Below, piece after piece: positions 59,083-64,000 of a stretch of DNA of 64,000 nucleotides (its first letter is position 1; each line of letters starts with the position of its first letter). A program made the translations under genes and the position numbers. Source of the DNA: Terribacillus aidingensis. GTDB lineage: Bacteria > Bacillota > Bacilli > Bacillales > Amphibacillaceae. Location of the stretch: assembly GCF_040703035.1 (NCBI RefSeq), contig NZ_CP159996.1, positions 2,266,001 to 2,330,000 on the forward strand. The letters are read 5' to 3'. The notes beneath the pieces were generated by a model. The model was given only the letters and a program-made list of their open reading frames with translations, was not told where the DNA came from and made no database searches.

Positions 59083-60820
59083 GATCAGCATCCAAATAAT
59101 CCAGCAGCTGCCGCTCAGCTTTTTGCCATATTTCACGGTGCCAGCTAACATTAGCGTCCCGCTCGGTACGCACCTCGATGATATGCATGCCCTTTTTATT
59201 ATAACTCTCCTGCAAAGCACTGGAAAATGCTGCACGATCATCTGCCAGTGTATAAGGCAGCTGATATAAATGGGCTGTATGCGCAAAGTCCAAGTTCGTA
59301 GGTGTACCGAAAAGTGCCTCAAAATGAGCTGCCTCCTGCGCTTGCGGAAGGAAGGAGAAGATACCTCCGCCATTATTGTTGATCACAACAATGGTGAGAT
59401 CCAGATCATAATTGCGGCCTAGCATCAGCCCGTTCATATCGTGATAGAAGGAAAGATCCCCGATTACGAGTGTAGTGCGCTTACCGCTGGCAGCAACACC
59501 CAATGCTGTGGAAACAACACCATCGATACCATTTGTTCCGCGGTTGCACCATGGCTGTATTCCTTTATCTGTTGCAAAGAAGAAGCTGTCCAAATCACGG
59601 ATCGGCATACTGTTACCAACGAACACATGACTATCCTCCGGTGTTTCACGCAGCATGTCCTGCACAGCTATTCCCTCAGTCAGCTCTTTTGTTTCCATAT
59701 CATTATGCAATACGTCCTGCGCGATGCGGTTCATTTCCTGCCATGTTGGCAGCCATGTTTCCCTCTTAACGGCAGGAATTAATGCTAACGACATACAAAG
59801 CTTAGCCGGATCAGCATAAATAAATTGCGTGTTCACCCCGACTGGTTCACGGTAGCCTGCGTGTTTTTCTACTACAATATGGTTATTGCCAGTATATTCT
59901 TTCATAAGAAATAGATATGGCTTGGAAACAGGCATAGCACCAAACCGGATAATAAAGTCTGGCTGCAGCTTTGCACGTACTGATTCCGATTTCAGGATCG
60001 TATCATATGTTTCAATAATAACATCCTTCGCATGTGCACCGCTTCGTAATTGCGATAACGGATCTGCCAGGATTGGCAGCTGCCACTTCTCCGCAAAATC
60101 AACGACTGCATCAGCAAATCCTTTATCCTCCTGCGGACCGACTACGATCAAGCCTTTTTTAGAGGTTTCAAGTATTTCCGCAAACTGCTGTACAAGGGTT
60201 GCGTCCAATTGTGCTGATCCATACAGAGCAGGCTTTACAGCTGTTTCTCCTGAGGACCATATGTTCTCAATGGTAAAATCAGGTGTAAGCGGCTCGCGGA
60301 ACGGAAAATTAAGATGCACTGGACCTGGATTTCCTTCCAATGCCTGCTGCATCGCTCTGCCCGCTTGCTGCTGTACATATCGCAGTGCTGCCGGATTCGA
60401 TTCGGGCAGCATCATCTCATGGAACCATTTGACGAAGCCGCCATACATCTGGATTTGATTGATGGCCTGCGGCGCACCTACATCCCGCAGTTCATGCGGG
60501 CGGTCAGCTGTCAAAAGAATCAATGGGATACGACTGTAAAAAGCCTCGACAACTGCAGGCATATAGTTCGCTGCAGCAGTACCTGATGTGCAGACAAGCG
60601 CTACCGGCTTTTGGCTTTCTTTCGCAAGACCGAGCGCGAAGAAAGCAGCGGAACGCTCATCCAGATTCACCCATTGTTTCATTTGTGGATGCTCGGTCAT
60701 CATAAGAGCTAAGGGTGTAGAACGAGAACCAGGAGAAATAACGACCTGCTCCACACCGCTTCGCCAAAGTGCGTCCACAAAATGTCCAACATATTTGGTC
60801 AATGTTTCAATATGACTCAT
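59075..60820 (-). CDS. menD: SEPHCHC synthase MenD
   Basis: A 581-residue ThDP-dependent enzyme joining 2-oxoglutarate to isochorismate. Visible are the N-terminal SPGSRSTPLALM and TSGTAAANYMPAVVEA motifs, GNSMPIRDLD, and the ThDP-binding GDLSFYHDMNGL to NNNGGGIFSFLP. The start overlaps the menF stop by 4 nt. Confidence 0.94.
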   Translation of the reverse strand: MSHIETLTKYVGHFVDALWRSGVEQVVISPGSRSTPLALMMTEHPQMKQWVNLDERSAAFFALGLAKESQKPVALVCTSGTAAANYMPAVVEAFYSRIPLILLTADRPHELRDVGAPQAINQIQMYGGFVKWFHEMMLPESNPAALRYVQQQAGRAMQQALEGNPGPVHLNFPFREPLTPDFTIENIWSSGETAVKPALYGSAQLDATLVQQFAEILETSKKGLIVVGPQEDKGFADAVVDFAEKWQLPILADPLSQLRSGAHAKDVIIETYDTILKSESVRAKLQPDFIIRFGAMPVSKPYLFLMKEYTGNNHIVVEKHAGYREPVGVNTQFIYADPAKLCMSLALIPAVKRETWLPTWQEMNRIAQDVLHNDMETKELTEGIAVQDMLRETPEDSHVFVGNSMPIRDLDSFFFATDKGIQPWCNRGTNGIDGVVSTALGVAASGKRTTLVIGDLSFYHDMNGLMLGRNYDLDLTIVVINNNGGGIFSFLPQAQEAAHFEALFGTPTNLDFAHTAHLYQLPYTLADDRAAFSSALQESYNKKGMHIIEVRTERDANVSWHREIWQKAERQLLDYLDADHA

Positions 60821-62172
60821 TCTGATACCTCCAAAGCTTCCAGCATCGGACGGAATTTGATTGCCGTCTCTTCGAATTCCATATCTGGATCTGAATCCTT
60901 CACGACACCACAGCCTGCAAATAGCACAGCCTGCTTCCCGTTCAGCAGACCAGAACGGATAGCAACGGCTGTATCACCATTACGATAGCTGTCCATCCAG
61001 CCTACCGGCGCACCGTACCAGCCTCGTTCAAGTGGTTCTTTCTTTTCAATGAAATCCAATGCTTCCTGCTTTGGCAAACCGCCCAGTGCAGGTGTTGGAT
61101 GCAGTTCCTGTACAATCTGCTGCAGCGAGGCTCCAGGCATGAGTGTGGCAGAAACTGGAGTATGCAAGTGCTGAAGCTGCCGCAGTTTCAATAGCTGCGG
61201 TCCCTCAGGTACAAGCAAGTCCTTGCTGTATTTGCTGATTACATCGGTAATCATCTTCACAACGTATTGATGTTCTTCACGATTTTTACTATCTTGCAGC
61301 AGCGCATTTCCGATCACTTTATCATCTGTCTCATTTTTACCGCGCGGAGCAGTTCCAGCGACACAGCTTGTATGCAGTGTGCCAGACTCAACACGCACCA
61401 GACGCTCCGGCGTTGCCCCAAGGAAACATGCTGAGCCATTTTCGACAGCAAAAATAAAACTGTCCTTTTGGGAGTCCAGCAAATTCCGAAGCACACCCGC
61501 TGCCTGAAGCTTTTCTTCAAATACAAGTTTCATCGCCCGTGCCAGTACGACTTTATCCAATTCAGTCGACTTTATTGTGTCCGTTGCTTCTTTAATTAAT
61601 CGCTTCCACGCTTGTGACTCAAGCTCTTCTTTACTTATGAGCTCAGTCTGCAGTACAGGAATATCATTTTCAGAGAACAGCTGCTCAAGCTGCTCAAGTA
61701 TACTTGTGATTTGACTCTCGATATTTGAGCTGTCCACTAATTGATTGATGGTTACATAATATTCTTTTTCCGTTTTGGTCAAAGTAAAAGCAGGTATGCG
61801 ATATTGTGTGTCAGGAAAGTCCTGCCACAGCTCACGTTCGCGCTCCTGCTGAAAGTTCATTCCACTGAAAGCAACAGGGCCTGTTCCAGCTATCGCAGAA
61901 AGATTGTGAACAACTGCACTTTCTATAACATGCTCCCATTCTTCAGCAGTGCGCATATCCAATATTGCTGGTCCTGCACCAACCAAGCAAAAATCATCTT
62001 TTTGGCTGTACCAGAAATGGCGGTTTCCTTCCAAAGAGGAACCGTTAGCAAAGAAACGGAGAGGATCTATCGCTCCGACTTTCTCAGTCCAGCTGACAAG
62101 TATTTGCTGTTGCTGCTTAACAGCAGCTTTTCGAAGAAAAGACTCGAAATCTGTCTTATATTGTTGAATCAT
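60817..62172 (-). CDS. menF: Isochorismate synthase MenF
   Basis: A 451-residue chorismate-binding enzyme, the first step from chorismate to menaquinone. Motifs: LDKVVLARA, ATPERLVRVESG, VAGTAPRGKNE and HPTPALGGLPK. The ATG at 62172 has GGAGGT 8 nt upstream; the ATG at 62190 overlaps that site. First gene of the six-gene men operon. Confidence 0.93.
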   Translation of the reverse strand: MIQQYKTDFESFLRKAAVKQQQQILVSWTEKVGAIDPLRFFANGSSLEGNRHFWYSQKDDFCLVGAGPAILDMRTAEEWEHVIESAVVHNLSAIAGTGPVAFSGMNFQQERERELWQDFPDTQYRIPAFTLTKTEKEYYVTINQLVDSSNIESQITSILEQLEQLFSENDIPVLQTELISKEELESQAWKRLIKEATDTIKSTELDKVVLARAMKLVFEEKLQAAGVLRNLLDSQKDSFIFAVENGSACFLGATPERLVRVESGTLHTSCVAGTAPRGKNETDDKVIGNALLQDSKNREEHQYVVKMITDVISKYSKDLLVPEGPQLLKLRQLQHLHTPVSATLMPGASLQQIVQELHPTPALGGLPKQEALDFIEKKEPLERGWYGAPVGWMDSYRNGDTAVAIRSGLLNGKQAVLFAGCGVVKDSDPDMEFEETAIKFRPMLEALEVSE

Positions 62173-62242
62173 ATTTTCCGACCTCCACATTACTGCAAGG
62201 ACAATTAAGTTCGTTTACGTTCATTTTCTGATGTCCTTCCCT

Positions 62243-62271
62243 ATTCTATTCCCTTTTTCGCCGATAAACAA
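62243..62271 (-). promoter_or_regulatory. Candidate men operon promoter
   Basis: TTGTTT, 17 nt, TAGAAT on the minus strand, about 70 nt upstream of menF. Confidence 0.55.
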
Positions 62272-62312
62272 GGAGTAGCACTTGATAACTTATTTTAAGT
62301 AAGCAATTAGCG

Positions 62313-62341
62313 TTGACATGCTATCTTTGTTTCCCTAAAAT
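62313..62341 (+). promoter_or_regulatory. menA promoter
   Basis: TTGACA, 17 nt, TAAAAT on the plus strand, 44 nt upstream of the menA ATG. A second -10-like TATAAT follows at about 62350. Confidence 0.7.
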
Positions 62342-62384
62342 TAATATGATATAATGCCCTGCATTTTTAAGGAGAGAAAGTATT

Positions 62385-63332
62385 ATGCAATCCATCGGTA
62401 ACGATAACGTGCGACAAGCACTTAATGAGCGCGAAGGCTTCCAAATTTGGTGGCGTCTCATGCGTCCTCATACTTTGACAGCTTCCTTCGTGCCTGTCTT
62501 TATAGGAACAATGCTTGCTGCATTGGACGGCAAGATCAACTGGCTGCTTTTCGGAGCTATGCTGCTTGCTTGTATGCTCATTCAATGTGCGACAAATATG
62601 TTCAATGAGTATTATGATTTTGTACGCGGACTGGATAATGAACAGTCTGTCGGAATCGGCGGTACGATCGTACGTGACGGTATCAAGCCGAAAACCGTTT
62701 TGTCACTTGCACTGACATTCTATGCTATCAGCATGCTGTTAGGCGTGTATATTTGCATGGAATCCAGCTGGTATATCGCCTTAATAGGACTGGCATGTAT
62801 GCTTTGCGGTTATTTGTATACAGGAGGTCCATATCCGATTTCCTATACACCTTTTGGTGAATTGACATCTGGCGTTTTTATGGGTGCTATCATCATCTGC
62901 ATCACCTATTACATTCAGACGTTGACGCTTACTGGAGACGTCGTATTGATCAGTATCCCAGTGACTATTTTCATCGCGTGTATCAATTTTGCCAATAACC
63001 TGCGTGACCATGATGGGGACAAAGTGAACGGCAGAAGAACAGTAGCTATCCTGCTCGGACGTAAAAAAGGTGTTACCTTCCTTGGTATTTGTTTCATTGT
63101 CAGCTATGTTATTACTGCTGTGTTCATTGCTGTAGGATTACTTCCAATTTGGGCTGTCATTACTTTCCTGAGCATTAAAAAAGCCCGTGATGCTTACCGC
63201 GGTTTCATCGGCAAGACAATGCCGCTTGAGATGATGCCTGCAATGAAAGCAACGGGACAAACGAATACGATTTATGGTTTATTGCTTGTGATTGCTTTAC
63301 TGATCCAGCAATTCGTACCACTTTCATTCTAA
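62385..63332 (+). CDS. menA: 1,4-Dihydroxy-2-naphthoate polyprenyltransferase
   Basis: A 315-residue UbiA-family membrane enzyme with about nine transmembrane segments, attaching the prenyl tail to DHNA. The first Asp-rich motif is NMFNEYYDFVRGLDNEQS (about residues 68-85) and the second NNLRDHDGDKVNGRRT (about 203-218). RBS AAGGAGAG. Divergent from the menF operon. Confidence 0.94.
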   Translation: MQSIGNDNVRQALNEREGFQIWWRLMRPHTLTASFVPVFIGTMLAALDGKINWLLFGAMLLACMLIQCATNMFNEYYDFVRGLDNEQSVGIGGTIVRDGIKPKTVLSLALTFYAISMLLGVYICMESSWYIALIGLACMLCGYLYTGGPYPISYTPFGELTSGVFMGAIIICITYYIQTLTLTGDVVLISIPVTIFIACINFANNLRDHDGDKVNGRRTVAILLGRKKGVTFLGICFIVSYVITAVFIAVGLLPIWAVITFLSIKKARDAYRGFIGKTMPLEMMPAMKATGQTNTIYGLLLVIALLIQQFVPLSF

Positions 63333-63338
63333 TTATAG

Positions 63339-63359
63339 AAGCGGGCATCCTGCCCGCTT
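63339..63359 (+). terminator. Terminator of menA
   Basis: Stem AAGCGGGCA with a 3-nt loop, followed by TTTTTTTAT. Confidence 0.85.
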
Positions 63360-63424
63360 TTTTATATAGGTTTAATACAGCCTAGTACGGGAAATACATT
63401 ACATACAGAAAGCAGGTTACTATT

Positions 63425-63811
63425 ATGGACTTCTCAGATACATTAATGGAGCAGCTGCAAATGCGGGTGGTCGAAGCAAGCAAGGATCAGGTTGTGATGG
63501 AAATGCCCGTCGGGCCGCATAACCGGCAGCCAATGGGTTTCTTGCACGGAGGCGCCAGCGTAGCTCTGGCAGAGACAGCAGCAAGTATCGGCGGCAACCT
63601 GCACGCAGACCCATCAACACAGGCTGTGTTTGGACTGGAGATCAATGCAAACCATATTCGCAGTGTCCGGTCCGGTATCGTAACTGCGGTCGCTTCTCCG
63701 ATTCATATTGGAAAATCGACGATGGTATGGCAAATAACGATTTCAGATGAGAATAAGGACCTGCTCTCTATCGCCCGCTGTACGCTGGCCGTGAAAACGA
63801 AAAGGCAATAA
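63425..63811 (+). CDS. Hotdog-fold thioesterase, possible DHNA-CoA hydrolase
   Basis: A 128-residue PaaI/YuxO-type hotdog protein. The active-site helix motif GFLHGGASVALAETAASIG (about residues 38-56) contains the HGG and catalytic Glu of this class. The men genes here lack any other candidate for releasing DHNA from CoA, so this gene between menA and yteA is a good MenI candidate; the assignment is inference from context. Confidence 0.8.
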   Translation: MDFSDTLMEQLQMRVVEASKDQVVMEMPVGPHNRQPMGFLHGGASVALAETAASIGGNLHADPSTQAVFGLEINANHIRSVRSGIVTAVASPIHIGKSTMVWQITISDENKDLLSIARCTLAVKTKRQ

Positions 63812-63827
63812 AGGAGATGGATTGAAA

Positions 63828-64000
63828 ATGGATAAAAATAAATTGGATTATTTCCGCAAGCAATTGCTTGCAATGAAGGAAGAAGCAGAGGAACAAATGA
63901 AAGGGAATGACAGCTATAACAGCGCCAAGGAATTCCCTAATGATTCTACCGGGGAACTCTCGACAATCGTCAATCATCCAGGCGACCTTGGCACGGAGAT
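63828..64000 (+). CDS. yteA: DksA/TraR-type regulator YteA, partial
   Basis: The first 57 codons of a gene cut by the right edge: MDKNKLDYFRKQLLAMKEEA, then a helical region and TGELSTIVNHPGDLGTE, as in YteA-type DksA/TraR proteins. The zinc-finger part is outside. The ATG at 63828 is preceded by AAGGAG at 11 nt. yteA is beside menA in B. subtilis too. Confidence 0.75.
   Translation, partial: MDKNKLDYFRKQLLAMKEEAEEQMKGNDSYNSAKEFPNDSTGELSTIVNHPGDLGTE

Noticed and set aside
59083..59373. Longer N-terminus for menH
   Set aside because: This part lies wholly within menD and has no hydrolase-like sequence; the ATG at 59082 begins right before the family's N-terminal strand.

Overview
The window comes from a low-GC Firmicute of the family Bacillaceae. 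Gene order follows the Bacillus subtilis yt-/men region closely: ytxJ-ytxH-ytxG-murC-sftA-ytpR-ytpQ-ytpP, ytoP-ytzB-trmB-ytzH-ytmP-ytlQ-ytlP, pepV-ytzE-ytzG-murJ-ytfP, ytwF-leuS, ytqB//ytpB-ytoA-asnB-metK-pckA-ytkD, then menC-E-B-H-D-F | menA-yteA. BrxC/YtxJ (bacillithiol), YtpB, a Leu T-box and a SAM-I riboswitch fit that assignment. The genus cannot be fixed from the sequence; a Terribacillus- or Oceanobacillus-like relative is my guess.

Layout. 1-11 kb: the 3' end of a protein made of repeated beta-grasp-like units, a sigma-B-type stress operon (ytxG-H-J plus a 44-codon gene), murC, the DNA translocase sftA, the ytpR-Q-P operon and a large chemoreceptor. 11-24 kb: housekeeping genes for nucleotide clean-up, peptidases, tRNA modification, an RNA phosphodiesterase, a transporter, a pseudouridine synthase, the lipid II flippase and a flavoprotein. 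24.6-29.9 kb: one complete rRNA operon (16S-23S-5S, all minus strand, no tRNA genes) with its own promoter and terminator. 29.9-36.4 kb: rhodanese, leuS under T-box control, a chemoreceptor/BMP-lipoprotein gene pair, and ytqB.

36.4-43.8 kb is the accessory part. It holds six minus-strand genes for uptake and oxidation of an unidentified sugar acid or related compound: alpha/beta hydrolase, SLC13-type carrier, BNR/Asp-box sialidase-like protein, YhcH-family protein (broken by an 8-bp tandem duplication), PdxA-family dehydrogenase and iron-dependent alcohol dehydrogenase. The segment lies exactly between ytqB and ytpB, which are neighbours in B. subtilis, and is bracketed by two copies (44 of 45 bases identical) of the ytqB/ytpB bidirectional terminator. 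It therefore looks like an insertion that duplicated the terminator. Its main promoter carries a good catabolite-repression (cre) site and a perfect 7-3-7 palindrome.

43.8-64 kb: ytpB, a gamma-carbonic-anhydrase-like gene, asnB, metK (SAM-I riboswitch), pckA (CcpN-type operator at its -10), a Nudix hydrolase, a ~1-kb gene-poor stretch with a decayed lipoprotein gene, two intact lipoprotein genes, a PMP3-family peptide, and the whole menaquinone head-group pathway (menF-D-H-B-E-C, divergent menA, and a hotdog thioesterase that could be the DHNA-CoA thioesterase), ending in a cut DksA/TraR-type gene.

I saw no CRISPR array, prophage, transposase or tRNA gene. The most unusual items are the terminator-bracketed catabolic island with its frameshifted YhcH gene, and the chemoreceptor-lipoprotein pair lacking transporter genes.
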